The notes: generated by a model not told the origin, from the letters alone. Shown: positions 1 through 12,912, numbered from the stretch's first letter. The stretch: DNA of 64,000 nt from Cloeon dipterum (GCF_949628265.1 NC_088787.1:2098501-2162500); one strand, 5' to 3'. Translations and numbers: made by a program.

Positions 1-302
1 GGCGTTTCTATGGAATGGCTGTTTAACTTGTAGAAGTCTTGCTCTGTTTGGAAGCTGATTTTATTTCTACATTATTGAGAATAAATAGAATATCAACGGT
101 GGTGTCTTAATTCTAGCATTCGTTGTGAATTAGAATAATATAGTCAACGAATTTGGTTTGATTTGAGTATTTATTTCAAAATTAAGTACAGTTATTGTTT
201 CATTTTCCGAGATGAGTGATTTGACTTTAAGAACGACAAATAACTATTTCTCCAAACTAAAAAAAGGAATGCTGAAATTGTTTGTCAAATATCGATCTCA
301 AT
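1..302. other. Flank downstream of BTB gene 1
   Basis: AT-rich sequence following the stop codon of the minus-strand BTB gene. It should hold the 3' untranslated region of that gene. No other gene is seen. Confidence 0.5.
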
Positions 303-2212
303 TTAGATCTCAGCAGTGAAGTTAATTGATTTGAAGATGCATAGCTTGGTGTCAGCTGGAAGCACCTGCTGCAAGTAAGTAGACATTTTAGAATTGTAAA
401 AAATTCCAATCTGACTGAAGACATCAAAGGCAGCGCTCGAGTTGGTGCTCTTCACCAGATCCATAGTGAACTTCTGAGTCCTCAAGAAGCTATTTCTACT
501 GAATTGTACATTCAAAGTGAAAGTACTACCAGCAGGAACCAGAGCAGAGTGCTTGAAGAAAGTCCAGCCATTAAATGGAAATAGTTCTGGGACTGTCACT
601 TCATCAGAGAGGGAATATGACCAAAGGGTGCGGCGATTGTCGACGGTTAATGTGATTTCGACGACTCTTCCAAACGTACTGAAAATCTTTACAATTTTAG
701 TTGAGGTATTTTACCAAAATTAATCTGTTGCTTCCTAGTCGTAGGGTAAAGAAAAATTGTAAGTGTTAATTTTGAATTAGAAATTAAGATATAAATTGCG
801 AGTCTGATGCTCTTCGTCAGTTTAGGTATTCCTTGACGTTCAGGATCAAGAGGTATGATGATCCGGAGCAGCATCAGGAACCCCGCGGTTACATCAATTT
901 TGAAACGCAATGATAATTGAGGATAATTACCCCGCACTGTTGTCGAAAACTTCGTTGGTCAAGTCCAGGCTGTTGAAGATCTCAAAGCCAGAGATTCTGA
1001 TGCTTCTTTTCGGGGAAAGTTCAAGTGTAACCCAGCATCTGTCCCGATGAGGTTCATATGCGATAACGGGACATGCTACAAAGCATTCAGTCAAGAAAAC
1101 ATCTCTCACGCCAAGAACATGACTGTCTGGAACCAAATTCAACGTCTGCCCTCCGGTGATATCCGACCTCGCATTTGAGATCGGACAGAGGCCAGACGCG
1201 AGTTTAGGCTTCTCTGCAGCCATCAGAGGGCTTTTCCAGGCCGCAATGCTGGTCTTTTCCTCAAGAGTCAGCATGGGAAACACCTTGGCAAGGTCAGCAG
1301 AGTCAAGAGCAAGAAGACGAAGGCCAGGAAGACAGCATTGACGAAAAACTCCTCTGTAGAAGAAAAGAGATTCAGTTTTGAAATTTTTTAATAAAAATAA
1401 TATCCTCTACCTTTGATTTTCTTTGATCTTTGTGTATCTAAGACAAGCTTCCAGTAGTTCCAACTCAGATTGGATGTTCATCTTATCCAACCCGCAGAAA
1501 AGCTTCACTGCTTCTTCACTGGCCTCGAGAAAACTCGGATGCTTCAAACAGTCGCTCGTCTTTGAGCCTAGAATCTACTCAATCATACGTCAGAATATTA
1601 ATCAGATATTCAATTTAATAAGTAGTAAGTACCTTGAGACAAGCCGAGGAAATGGCCTTCACCCTGACATGCTGGCTCAGCGCTGTCCACACGTTGTCCA
1701 CGGTGAGGAACTGGCCCTCGAGCAGCTTGGAGCACACAGGTCCAAGGTCGTCGATCATGTATTCATCAGCGGCCAACGCCAACTTGAGGCAACAGTCAAG
1801 ACTGTCCACTTCGGACACCAGCTGTCCACTCAGGTGAGTAAACCTCGAATTTTAAGGAAACAAATTTTAGCGCGTAAAAGTCAATTAATCTCACATTACT
1901 TACTCGATGAGCAGTTGAAAGATCTTTGGCTCAATGTTTTTCAGCCTGATTTTCCCGTCGCGTTTCAAGGTCAGAGGGCTGTCCAGCAGGCTCACGAAGA
2001 ACTCGCTGCTCACCACGAGGTCTGACCGAATGGCTCGAATCTCCTGAAAATAATAATGAGTTTCTAGATAAAAATATAAACATCATCCGCCCGTTAAATA
2101 CCTGCGCGGTGGCATCAGTCACACCGACGAGGAAGACCACGTCGGTCACGATCCCTTCCTTCAGGGCCTTCAGCTTCTTCGTGGCCATAGTCACCTGCCT
2201 CTCATCGGCCAT
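303..2212 (-). CDS. BTB-BACK domain protein, copy 1 (474 aa)
   Basis: Six exons, read on the minus strand: 2212-2102, 2043-1904, 1843-1633, 1574-1411, 1353-931 and 678-303. All junctions are GT-AG and the joined frame is open. The N-terminal part (about residues 12-150) has a BTB/POZ layout: a DVVFLVG strand, then a shell ending in a hydrophobic FQLLIE segment. Residues about 155-205 resemble a BACK domain. The C-terminal 260 residues contain a beta-rich segment (KRSIRISGFEIFN) that recalls the PHR domain of BTBD1/2/6-type proteins, but this is weaker. Proteins of this class often act as substrate adaptors for Cullin-3 ubiquitin ligases; that role is inferred from family. A diverged copy with the same exon structure lies at 22.39-24.30 kb on the other strand. 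Confidence 0.85.
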
Positions 2213-3262
2213 GATGCGTGCTATCTGAGGATGAGGGAGTAGTAAAGAAGCAACACGGTTCTGGTTTTCAACAGAAGCAGCTAGCAGTCACAGTCTCTAC
2301 TTTTTAATTGACGCATTGACGGTCGCAAAATTGCTTTGGTTCTGTACCAATTTTTGTAGAGAGAAGAAAAATGGCGGGACAAAGTCGACCGGCGATTGGT
2401 GAGTGGCGCCAGCGGCCAAACCAAGCAACCATGACAAAGCTAATTTTGAATCGCTCTTATTGATACCGGTAACGGTGATAAATTTAAAATCTTTTAGCTC
2501 TTTGTTTTCTTGACATTTCGTTTTTTAAACAATGAAGAAACAATCTCATTTAAAACGTTAAGTTGTAATTTTTTATTATTTTCTAGTTTGAATGATTAAA
2601 TCAGTTTATAATCGGTACTTCTTTGATAGTCAGTATTCTAGAACCGGTTATGTCGTACTCGAACAGAAAAACTACCGAATTTATGAATTAATGGGAATTA
2701 GTAGCAGAGTGCAAACTTCGTCTTATAATTATCTTTTATTTTTAGATGGATTTTAACGCTTTTAATTATTTGAACGAATTTAAACGGAATTTCAGATCAA
2801 TTTAAACGGAACTGTTTAAATGTTCGCTAATTGATGTTTAAATAAACTTGTCTTATCTCCTTAATATACAACCTTCCTACAGTTAGTTCCCACTAGCGCC
2901 ACTCGCGGCACACGCCAACGCCACTCTCGGTCCCTCATCTACATCCAGCTGGGCTGGGCCACTTCCCGTTCCCGTTCCCGCCACTGTACCTTTTTGTCCT
3001 TTTTAAGGCGTTTTACTCCTGCAGGTAATAATTTTAAGCGCGCAAACAGAACATCTTACAACTCTGTTTTGTTTTTCAAGTCTAATAGTCCAGGTTCAAA
3101 CGGAGCGAGGCCAATTACATATTGGCCAGATGATTCAAAAACGGAACACGCAAAAAAGGGTTTTTATCACAGCCGCGGTGGGAAATTTTTCACATTTATT
3201 CCATTTATTATTCCTTTTTCGCTGATTTGATCTTTTTTTAACTCTCAGGACTCTCGGGAAGG
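2213..3262. other. Divergent promoter region between BTB 1 and TUT
   Basis: About 1 kb separates the start codons of two genes that point away from each other, so it should hold both promoters. Parts recur in inverted order upstream of the second BTB gene (about 21.6-22.39 kb), and short pieces recur near 7.7 kb. A splice acceptor lies just before the TUT start codon, so the region probably also holds an untranslated first exon. No clear TATA box was found. Confidence 0.5.
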
Positions 3263-6200
3263 ATGGCCACACGAGGAAAATGGTGTCTCTTCTGCGACAA
3301 ATGGATCAAAAACGACCTTCTGGTCAGGTCCATTTCGTCAAGAATGGACGAGGAGGTGGAGGATTATTGGAAACTTCATGAAAAATCGCTTGCCCATTCA
3401 ACAAAGAAGAAGGCACGTGGCGAATTCCCTAACGTTACGTGGGATGGACACACAATCTACGCTTCTTTCGCAGGTAAAATGTTGAATCGCTTAATTTTGG
3501 AAAAAATATCACGATGAATTTTTGTGTTCAGCTGGACAAAAGATTTTGGACTTTCAGCAAATGAGCCAGACGATGAGAAAGCACGGCTACACCACGCGAG
3601 TGCATTCAATCGACAACGACGCTTACATCGTCGGCTTCCGAGATCAGTAATAAGAATTAAAAATTTATTTTCCTTCTAACTTCTATGGTTTTTAATATTA
3701 TAGGATCGGCGCAGAGAAGGCTTTGACGAATCAGGGTGGAAACATAATCACGAGGCCGATATTTAAGAGTGCCCCGAAAGCGACGAACAAGCCTGTGCCG
3801 AGACTGGACGCGAGCGACCCTTGGGAGGCGCAGGCCAAGCAGCTGGCCGTCGCCTTCAAGTTGGCTGTGACGCCGGAAGTCGAGGAGCAGCACCGCAAGC
3901 AGCAAGACCACCTTTTGACCGACATTGTGACAACCTTCCAGCCTCTGTGCAGAAAGGTCGATTGCTTCGTCTACGGCTCCAGGGCCACCGGCCTGGCAGA
4001 TATCGACAGCGACATTGATGTCCATATTAAATTAGGTACACGGCTATTTTTTTTTAAATAAGGAGGAACATTCGTCGTTTAAATTTGAACCTGCAAACAA
4101 TATTTTAATCACAGACTAGGATAAAAAATACCTCAAAATCGTCAGTCCTGTTTATATTATGTAAATTATAGTCCCATTTTATTGCTGCGCAGTATACTTG
4201 TGTGCAACTTAAGCATGCGCAGTGTGTTCAGATCGCTTCAATATCTCTTTGAGAGGCTGAAACTCATCACTGCGCATGCATGACCCGAATTGAAACCTTC
4301 TGCGCAGTCGTCATTCCCACCGGGGGCTGAGTTGCGATCTGTGTTGTTGTTTCCCGCCAATCAGAAGTGAATGTGGCGTCGAAATATCTTATTTTTAGTT
4401 AAATCAGTCAGCTCGAAATATTCGCCCCTTTTGGAACTGCGCAGTAAACTAGTGCGCATATTGAGCATGCGCAGTAGGTTTAGATCGCTTCTGCATCTCA
4501 TTAAGAGGCCACTTCGCATCACTGCGCATGAGTGACCCAAATAAAAATATTCTGCGCAGTCGTAATTCCCTCCGGGTGGCGATTTTTTTCGATTCCCGCC
4601 GTTCGGAAGTTAATATTCCGTTAAAATAATGTGCGTCAATCAGGAGACAGTCCAGCGGCCAATCAGAAGCTTCAAAAAAGAGGCGTGCTCTCCTTTGACC
4701 GGGTTTTTAATTTTAAAAATAGACAATATTTTGTGATGTGAGGGAAACGGAAATGTTCGGCTTCAACACAGCTTAATAGGGGGGCGTAACCCATGTGGGA
4801 ATTCGATATGGCGGTGCGGACATGTCACCATTTGGGGGCGTGGTGACTTCGACCACTAACAATAAGAACTTGACGATTTCAAAACCCTATAATATATCCA
4901 AAAAACCGACCTCTATGATTTCAGACTACGCAGATTGCGACTTCGAGAAGCCGTTGAGCAAAGAATCTCACGAGAAACTGCTGAGGGCGGCGGTGAAGCT
5001 GCTGCGGAGGAAGCCTCTGGTGTTCAGCAACACGTACTTCGTGCTGGCAGCCAGGGTGCCGGTGCTGCACTTTGTGCACAATCCGACCAACGTCGAGTGC
5101 GACGTCACCTTCAAAAACATGCTCGGCGTGCACAACAGCCAGTTCTTGAGGTTCGTGGGCGCGCAGGACGAGCGCATCTTGCTGCTCTTGTTCGTGGTGA
5201 AGCGGTGGAGGAAGGCGCACAGCCTGCCAATGTCCAACTACTGCTTCACCATGCTGGCCATTTTGTTCCTGCAAACGCTGGCGCAGCCGCTGCTGCCGCC
5301 CATCCTGCAGCTCAAGGGCGACGCGGACAGGCTGGTGCTCGAGCAGGGCTGGGTCTGCGGCTTCAGCAGTAAGCGCATCACCAACCACAACCGCAGCTCC
5401 CTCAAGCAGCTCACTGTCGCCTTCTTCGGCTTCCTCGCGCGGCTCGACTTCGGGGTGGACGTCATTTGCCCGATGACCGCGTCCACGATCGAAAAGTGGA
5501 GGTTCCTGCGAGCCGAGACGCTGCCCGAGGAGATGCAGGGTCTGGCGCGGTTTGACAAGAAGGAAGGTCTGTTGGTGAAGAAGCCGGTGTGCGTGCAGGA
5601 TCCCTTTGAGCTCAACCACAACGTCGCCAAAAACCTGGGCGCCAAGGACTCGATTGAGCTGACGACCTTTTGCGCAAAACTGGCGGAATACTGCGAACTC
5701 AAGACCAATCTCAGCATCGAAGGTCAGTTTTTTTATTTAATGGTTTCACGGGAATTTTGAGACCTCCGTAATTCGAAAAGATCTTAATATAATGCTATGA
5801 AAAAATTAAAAAAAATATATTTTCCTCCCTCCTGAGACGTTCCTAGTATTATTCGACTAATCAATTTCCAGATTTGCTGAAGTTTTCCCCGAGCTGCGAA
5901 AACGTGAACCTTCAAGACAACTCATTCACTAAAAAAATCTTCCTGCAAAACTTCTTTCCAGCAGATTTGGAGCTGCTCAAAAGCAAAAGCATCCGCGAAC
6001 TTTGGTTCGAGGACGTGGTGAGGGTGATTTACGACCTGTTCAAGGACGTGCTCGACTGCAGCATCCAGATGGACTCTCCGCCAAGAAAAGAGGAAAAAAT
6101 GGCTGGCAAGAGCGAGCGGCTGGCCGCGTGGACTTTGAGCACTCGGACAATGCTCTTGAGCGGCCGCAAGAAGCAGCAGGTGAACGTGAAGGCGTGCTAC

Positions 6201-6590
6201 TTCATCAGAGAGGCGATGACCTCGAGAGTGATGATCAACAACATGGACACGACTTCCAGAGAATTCCTAGAAGTGCTGACGTTCAAGACGGAGGTGACGC
6301 CCCACGTGAAGCCCACCTACGTCCAAGTCCGCCTCAGGAATGCGGGAAGCGCTGCAGACTCTTTCCACGCCCTGTGCTGCTTTCTGGACAAAAACCTGCA
6401 GAGCATGGTGGACAAAAGTCTGGCGAGTCCGTACCAAAAGCTGTGGCAGGCGCTGAACCGAGGCTGCTTCTCGCTCGACGAGCAGCTCAACTTCCTCTCG
6501 GTGCAAGCCAAGAAAAGTCCAAGGCCTGTCGAGGACTCGCCCAACAATCCTTTCCTGGAGGCGATTGATAAAGTCAATGACGGTGATTAA
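3263..6590 (+). CDS. TUT1/Star-PAP-like nucleotidyltransferase (724 aa)
   Basis: Five exons: 3263-3473, 3532-3646, 3704-4035, 4925-5722 and 5872-6590, all GT-AG and in frame. The N-terminus has a C2H2-type zinc finger (CLFC, then HEKSLAH), followed by an RRM-like stretch around residues 68-125. The catalytic core has YGSRATG followed by DSDIDVHI (GS plus the metal-binding Asp pair) and a third Asp in VECDVTF. The motif VQDPFELNHNVAKNL is typical of the PAP-associated region of terminal uridylyltransferases. Zinc finger, RRM and transferase in this order match vertebrate TUT1, which adds uridines to U6 snRNA or A tails to some mRNAs. The 890-bp third intron carries two tandem units of a mobile repeat. 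Partial copies of the locus lie at 7.20-7.70 kb and 20.44-21.59 kb. Confidence 0.88.
4170..4720. mobile_element. Non-autonomous repeat (MITE-like), copy a, in TUT intron 3
   Basis: Two direct units of about 240 bp (roughly 4180-4400 and 4430-4650) share the words GCGCAGT, CATGCGCAGT and ATTCCC(A/T)CCG. The same sequence occurs in either orientation at 14.94, 24.89, 36.34, 42.13 and 62.09 kb. It has no coding capacity. The spread and lack of genes suggest a MITE or similar non-autonomous element; ends were not fixed exactly. Confidence 0.65.
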
Positions 6591-6810
6591 TTATCCTTTC
6601 ATTTCTAGTGAGACGCGAATTCTAAAAGAATTTTAATATTTAGTCAGAAAATTCATATTATTTTACTCATGTGATCTTTTTAATTTAAATGTAAACCCAG
6701 TGATTGCAATAATTATGTATATTTACTTCCGAAATAAACAATACAATGTGAGCCCGTTCAAACTAAATTTTTACTTCGAAGGAAAACATTTTTTTTAAAT
6801 ACATATGGAA

Positions 6811-6990
6811 TTAACCGAGGATGCACGCGTCGTCCTGCTGGCAGAAGACGATGTTGGAGGCGTAGCAGGGGTCGTCGTAGAGTTTTGGGGAGAAGGCGGG
6901 GACGCACGCCTCCGAGCCTTTGTCGTAGAAGTTTGGCTCGCGGACGTAGCAGGCGTAGAACCACAAGTGCCACCTTGCCCCCGGAATTCG
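6811..6990 (-). CDS. Cys/Tyr-rich terminal exon of an unknown gene
   Basis: On the minus strand a frame ending at 6811 reads WHLWFYACYVREPNFYDKG and continues with SEACVPAFSPKLYDDPCYA and further Cys pairs before a stop. Third codon positions are nearly all C or G, as in a real coding exon and unlike the AT-rich surroundings. A splice acceptor could lie near 7000-7015. No upstream exon was identified and the family is not recognised. A second copy lies at about 21.18-21.40 kb and differs by few residues, but its stop codon is changed so the frame runs 12 residues further. Six cysteines in about 50 residues suggest an extracellular segment. Confidence 0.45.
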   Translation of the reverse strand, partial: RIPGARWHLWFYACYVREPNFYDKGSEACVPAFSPKLYDDPCYASNIVFCQQDDACILG

Positions 6991-7199
6991 CTTGGCTTCT
7001 GGCCGACGTCTGACGCAGACACCCAGAAAGAACCATTTGCTCCTATTTTGATTATTAAAATATGCATTAAATCACGACAAACATAGCGAGAAGATTTAGA
7101 AAAGTCAAATTTCTTCATAAAGTTACATAGAAATAATTTTCCGACCCAAAAGTCCAACGCGACGTGCGAACTTTTTTCCGCTCAGTTGGAATAATATTG

Positions 7200-7700
7200 A
7201 TTGAATGCACTCGCGTGGTGTAGCCGTGCTTTCTCATCGTCTGGCTCATTTGCTGAAATTCCAAAATCTTATGGCCAGCTGAACAAAAAATTCAACGTGA
7301 AATTGTCTCCAAAATTATTGATTTATAATTTAACCTGCGAAAGAAGCGTAGATTGTGTGTCCATCCCACGTAACATTGGGGAATTCGCCACGTGCCTTCT
7401 TCTTTGTTGAATGGGCAAGCGACTTTTCATGAAGTTTCCAATATTCCTCCACCTCCTCGTCCATTCTTGACGAAATGGACCTGACCAGAAGATCGTTTTT
7501 GACCCATTTGTCGCAGAAGAGACCATTTTCCTCGTGTGGCCATCCTTTCTGAATGAAAATATAAGATCAAAACAGCGAAAAAGGAATAATATAAATTGAA
7601 TAAACGTACAAAATTTCCCAGCGCGCGGCTGTGGTTAAAACTTATTTTTGCGTGTTCCCGTTATTCAATTATCTGGACGGAGACGGAGAATGGCGTGTGC
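7200..7700 (-). pseudogene. Inverted broken copy of the first two TUT exons
   Basis: The minus strand repeats the TUT 5' region, first exon and second exon (3.07-3.62 kb) as an inverted copy. The first exon (start codon near 7546) has a 2-base deletion early in the zinc-finger part, so the frame is lost. The second exon matches up to the segment encoding TRVHSI and then leaves homology near 7200. It lies next to the Cys-rich exon. Confidence 0.8.
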
Positions 7701-7925
7701 GGCGAGTGGCGCTAGTCACAATCACCTCTAGAGCTATTTTTAAAAGTAAACAATTTTTAAAAGTAAAAAATCAATTTTTATTTTAAAGAATATTCAATAC
7801 AAACGAGATTTTTTGCAATCTACTAATAATATCATCATGCATGCAAGTGTAAGTTATCCTTCAAAACTACATAAGGTTCAAAATGCCGTGTGAGACAGAG
7901 TCGGAGTCAAAATCTTCGTCATCAT
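7701..7925. other. Spacer between TUT fragment and LRR gene 1
   Basis: AT-rich spacer. Its left end has a short piece (GGCGAGTGGCGCTAGT) that also occurs upstream of the TUT gene. The rest should be the 3' flank of LRR gene 1. Confidence 0.4.
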
Positions 7926-9551
7926 TTACAGGAAAATAACTGAAAGGTCCAAATCGGGAAGAATTGTGGATATTTTCATCAAAGTATCTGAAATTTCATG
8001 ACAAACGCCTTCTGGGAAGCAAGAAAATATCAACTTCCAGTGAAGAGACTTCAAAGATCTCAGGATTTTCTTTTCCATAATCAAACTCTTCACCTCCCGC
8101 AGATCTTCAAGGTTGAATTTTTGGACAAATATATACAACTTTGTAAGATTTTGTGCGGATTGAAGGAGGGTAGAGAGAAAGGCTTCATCATTCAAGCTGT
8201 AATGAAACAGATTATAAAATTTTTCAAATTATACCAAATCTTTACTTACCCACTAACGCATTTCAAATTTAATTCCGTCAATCGGCTGAAGATGGTTTGT
8301 TTGCAGTTCTTTCCATCGACCTGAACACACTTCAGATGCAGTGCTTCCAACCTGGGACACAGCTCTGAGATTCGGTTCAGTTGAACACTCGCAGATGGAT
8401 TTGAACTCCCAATCAAAAAGAGCTTTCGCAAGTTTGACCCATACTTGAGCAAAAAAGGGTCAATTGAATCTTCTGACGACCTCAAGTTGAGGGTCAGACC
8501 CTCGAGTGTGCTAGCATTCAGTGTTTCCATATCTTTGATCCACGAACCGGAGAAACTGATTATCTAGAAGATGGAAATATTAGCAAACTTGACGAAGTTA
8601 AATGAAGTGGAAAATACCTCTACATGCCGGATGCTGGAGAGATCAATATTTGTAGATTTGTCCAAGTTCCCGACATAGGAAAAAAATTTTCGCGTTCTTG
8701 GAGCTTGGTCGTCCTCAAGAAAGTCTTCCAACGTGAGACCGTGAGTCTTGACGTCATCGACGATGTCCAGATGCGGTAGAACTTTCCAAATTTGGTTTTT
8801 CGTGTTCCACGATGGAGAGCATTCGAGAAGACGAAGATGTCCAAAAGTTTGTACGATTTCATCCTCAGTCATGTCATCATCGGCATAATAGTACGCGCTA
8901 AGAGCCCGCAAATTGTACAGATCTCTGCAAAACAGGGACAATGCCTCCTCTTGATAAGTGTGCCCCTCTATCTCTACGATTCTCAATTCCTTCAGAGATT
9001 TTAGATGACTCATAATCGCGTTTTTATAAGCATCATTGGCGAAACATCGCTTGATCTCCGTAAAGTTCATTTTCAAATGCCTGATGTTGGGAGCAGCAAT
9101 AGAGACCATCATCAGGACCTATAAAAGAAATCCTTTTCAAGAAACGAAATCAGGGTGTTATTCCTTTTTTACCTCGTTTAATTCGTACACGGAATTTTGA
9201 TCACGAGGATAAAAAGACATGAGGACATCCAAATCAAGTTTCTTTGTCCTGGTGTTCATCAAAGCCAACACAGACCGCTTGATGCTCATGAACTCTTCAA
9301 TTTTTTTGATTAGTCCAGGATGCCCTTTCCTGAGCAGCTCCTGCAGCACGACGTCCCTCATCTCTGGGGCTGAAACAGAAAACTCTTTTTATTCCTTTGT
9401 TCTTAATATTGCGAAATGCCGTGTGCTTACACAATTTTGATTGGATGTAGTTAACTCCCTCTACTTCAATGTATCGAGACAAGTTCGTTATGACAGTCTC
9501 CATCGCCAAATCCTTCATTTTCGTTGATTTTTGCAGTGCAGCGAACTCCAT
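7926..9551 (-). CDS. Leucine-rich-repeat protein, copy 1 (467 aa)
   Basis: Five exons on the minus strand: 9551-9431, 9369-9173, 9118-8618, 8563-8250 and 8196-7926; all GT-AG and in frame. The N-terminus is helical, with a segment MRDVVLQELL that resembles the F-box-like start seen in arthropod LRR proteins. The rest has irregular leucine-rich repeats such as IRHLKMN, LKELRIVEI, LRALSAYY, LRKLFLIG, LEALHLKC and LTELNLKC. A splice acceptor lies about 17 bp before the start codon, so an untranslated exon is likely upstream. Function unknown; a substrate-receptor role in an SCF-type ligase is only a family-based guess. It forms an inverted pair with the gene at 11.04-12.91 kb. Confidence 0.8.
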
Positions 9552-11038
9552 CTTGTGTCCAACCTGTAGAGATTAATTTTATTTCTCATCGTCACTAAAA
9601 GAAATATTCATCAAGAGGGTTAATTATTTTCACACGTTGTGAGATGCAGGACAATATCTTAGCCTGGAATAAAAAAATGCTAGAGCTGAAGAAATTTCGT
9701 GTTATGGAAATGCAGACAACAGACACTGCTCGTATGCGTGTGTGCCGTAAGATATTCTCAAATCGTGGTAGATTAGAAGAATTCCTACTAAATCTTGCCT
9801 GCAGTAGCCATTTCTCGGAATTTCCAACAAACAGAGCAATAAATAATTCCTAATATACGTTACAGGCAGCTTTACTCACCTTGATTGTGAAGATTTTGAT
9901 GAGACAAGCACTGTTATTTCTTTGCTTCACTCGGTTGCCATGCGGTTCGAGGTAGACAAACACATGTGTTTTGAAATAATGCCTCATAGAAGTCGATATA
10001 AAATATCGATGATATTACTCACAATATTTTCGATATATTTACAAAAATTGCATGCAACGCTGTTACTTGTGGCGAATTATGGCAGCACACATGAAAGAAA
10101 ATGGCAACGCTGGGCATTGTACAGCGTAGCCAAAAAAGTAGCAATATTTTTGAAATGATATACTCGATAAGTATCGATATTCCCATGCATTGGACCATAA
10201 CAGCGCAGTGAGAAGAGCGCCACTCCGTGAATGGTGATAGGTTAGGAAACTACCAACACTTTGTTTACTACTTTTCAAAGCAGTGAGATCAGCGCCACTT
10301 CATGGGTTTGTGTTCGTATTAGAAACTACTTGATTGTCGGCATGAGCAGCTGATGACAATAGGATTCGCGGGAAATTCAAATTGGGTCAAGACTATCTTT
10401 TGTTTGGCACCATAATTTATTTTTATTTCGTTCAACTCTAAAATAACAAATATGTTTAGGAATATTTGATATCGAATTTTATGATGCATTCCAAATCCTA
10501 AACACATGTGTTGTGTTTACATCTAACCACATGGCAGCCGAGTGAAGCGAAAAAAAAACAAGTGTATCGATCAGCAAAATCTTCAAAATCAAGGAGTAAA
10601 GCTGCCTCTCACGTATATTATGAATTATTTAGTGTTCCGGTTGGTCGAAATGCCGAGAAATCGCTACTGCAGGCAAGATTTAGTAGGAATTCTTCTAATC
10701 TACGGCGATTTTTAGTAACGTCGGACCAATGGGGTGGATTACGGCACCGTTTTTTTAGCTCGACATTGAAACACAGAACAATACAAGCCTTATGTCCAGC
10801 GTTGCCATTTTCTTTCAAGGTTGCGTTGCCGCAGTCCACCCCAAAGAGTTGAATTTAAATAGTTGTTTTGAACGAAGACTGATTCTGTCAACAATCGAAT
10901 TTTCGCTTTGTTTTAAGCTTCTTTTTTTGTAAAAAATTAATTGTGGATTTATTGTAAATTATGCATGTGGCAGTGCCCTCTAAACCCAATGCGCTCGTTA
11001 GATAAATGTTAATTTTTGGTAAATATCGCTTCCCACAG
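9552..11038. repeat. Inverted repeat shared by the two LRR genes
   Basis: The region between the two divergent LRR genes is itself palindromic. About 9760-9870 is an inverted match of about 10600-10710; the words TTAGAAGAATTCCTACTAAATC and its complement are shared. Further matches pair 9930-9990 with 10480-10550 and 10070-10120 with 10770-10830. The centre is near 10.25-10.4 kb. The promoters of the two genes were therefore copied with the genes. Untranslated first exons probably lie here but were not placed. Confidence 0.75.
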
Positions 11039-12912
11039 ATGGAAAAGAGGAAGGAGGACGCTGCTCTTTTAAGGAACACCCAATTCCGGTTGAACGGATT
11101 AAAGAAGCTGAAGGATTGGGCGATTGAATCTGTCCTGAGTAACTTGGACGTCTACACGCAAGAAGGGAAAGCAAATGACATCAAAACTAAATTGTGTATG
11201 TATCATAAAAACCACCAAATAAAAGCAACAGATAAAAGAGCAATCGTTTTCGATTTCAGCCCCTGAGTTGAGGGACAACGTTCTGCAGGAGCTGCTAAAG
11301 AGAGAAACAAAAGAATGCAATACCATGGAGGATTTCACCGGCCTGAAGCGGTTAGTGTTTGTTTTGATGAACACCAGGACATACAAACTCGATTTGGACG
11401 TCCTTATGTCATTTTGCCCAAGCCATTTGAATCCCATAAAGGCCTTCATTGAGGTAAAATAGCAAAAACAAACAAGACAACATAAACAAAATAATATTTT
11501 TCTTTAAAGGTACTGAGGATGGTGCCGATTGCTGCTCCAAACGTGCGGCATTTAAAAATGAACACACGTCAGATTAAATTCCGCTTTGGAATCGGTGAAT
11601 TCCGAATTTCGTGCTTAGAATTTCTAAGCTCCATGAAGGAACTGAGAATCGTGGAGATTGTTGGACTCTTTGACGATAAAATTCACTTACTGGCGCTTTT
11701 GGGAAGAGAACTTCCCAATTTGCGAGTACTTAGCGCACCTGGCACTATGTTTGAGTTCACCAATATGTCTGAGGAGGAAATCAGATTATCATTTGGGCAT
11801 CTAAGATTGCTTCATGTATGTTGTTTGACGTTGGAGGAAAAGAAGAGGATTTGGTTGGTGTTGCCAAATTTGGACATCATCTGCGACGTCTTACCAAGTG
11901 GTCTCACTTTGGAAGATTTCCTTGAAGACGAAAATATCCCAAGAGAGCGAAAATATCAATATTTTAATGAATACGAATGGGAATCGAATGTCGATGGAGA
12001 TTTTTCCAGCATCAGATACTTGCAGGTATGATATAACTTTAATCATTTCCATGGTTTTGGATATCATCTTTTATGAATTTCAGTTTTATAGATTTGAGAG
12101 AAGGTTTGATTAATTAGATTCAAAATTTATTTATTGCAGATCAGCAGTACAACTATGCCCTTTAAATCCACACCACATGAGTTAGAGAAGAATCTACTGA
12201 ATCTGCCAACGACACTTAATTGTCTGGACTTCTCCATGTTGAGTTTTCAAGAGACAATTGAAGCCGTCCTGCTCAAATCTGGATCAAACCTTCGCTGGCT
12301 TTCCTGAACAGGAATTGATGACCAGAGCGTCGATCTGAACCTCATTTCTGAACTCTGCCCCAATTTGGAATTTCTCAGTTTATCAAGAGTCCAGGTCATT
12401 GAAAATGCCACCAAACAGGCCAACTTCAGCCATCTCAAAGAATTAGATATGAAACGTGTGTATGCAATGTGAGTATTATATTGCATGGTTTTGATTTTCT
12501 AATTTTTAATTGCAAATTTATCTGCAGGGTGAATGGAAGCTTAACTGCTCTTTTGTCCTCTTGTCCGAACCTGCGAAAGTGCAATTTAGAAGTACATAGA
12601 TGCTGCCTAGATGATCTGCAGCAAGTCAAAAAGTTGATCATGGAAAAGAAGATCCTGGGTTCGTTGCAGTCTCTCGAATGGAGTATACCAGGCATTACAT
12701 CAGGACTTGTTTACAAAGAAATTGCAGCAATTATGAAGAATGCGTCCGCAAATCTCCCAGATTTTAGGGAAATGAAGTTCACAATCAACCGTATCAGACC
12801 CAATATCGATAATATTCGCTTCAAGTGCTACACTTGGCCAAATCACGATGGCTTAAATGAAGCCATATATGCTGACACAGATCTCTTCGAGATTCTAAAT
12901 TTGTATGAATAA
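11039..12912 (+). pseudogene. Leucine-rich-repeat gene, copy 2, with in-frame stop
   Basis: Same five-exon plan as copy 1: 11039-11195, 11260-11453, 11510-12025, 12140-12468 and 12528-12912, with good GT-AG borders and 526 codons. The frame is open except for a TGA at 12305-12307 in exon 4. The sequence on both sides of it still matches copy 1 (SELCP, LMEKKIL), so this is a point stop and not a frameshift. The C-terminus is about 35 residues longer than in copy 1. Either it is a young pseudogene, or the base is an assembly error. Readthrough or selenocysteine is unlikely: copy 1 has an ordinary hydrophobic residue at that place. Confidence 0.7.

Noticed and set aside
4921-5619. Long minus-strand frame of 232 codons opposite TUT exon 4
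   Set aside because: It is the shadow of a GC-rich coding exon; its product is a low-complexity Leu/Gln/Arg string, and the plus frame has catalytic motifs.
12305-12307. TGA in LRR copy 2 as selenocysteine
   Set aside because: The paralog has an ordinary hydrophobic residue there and nothing supports a redox site.
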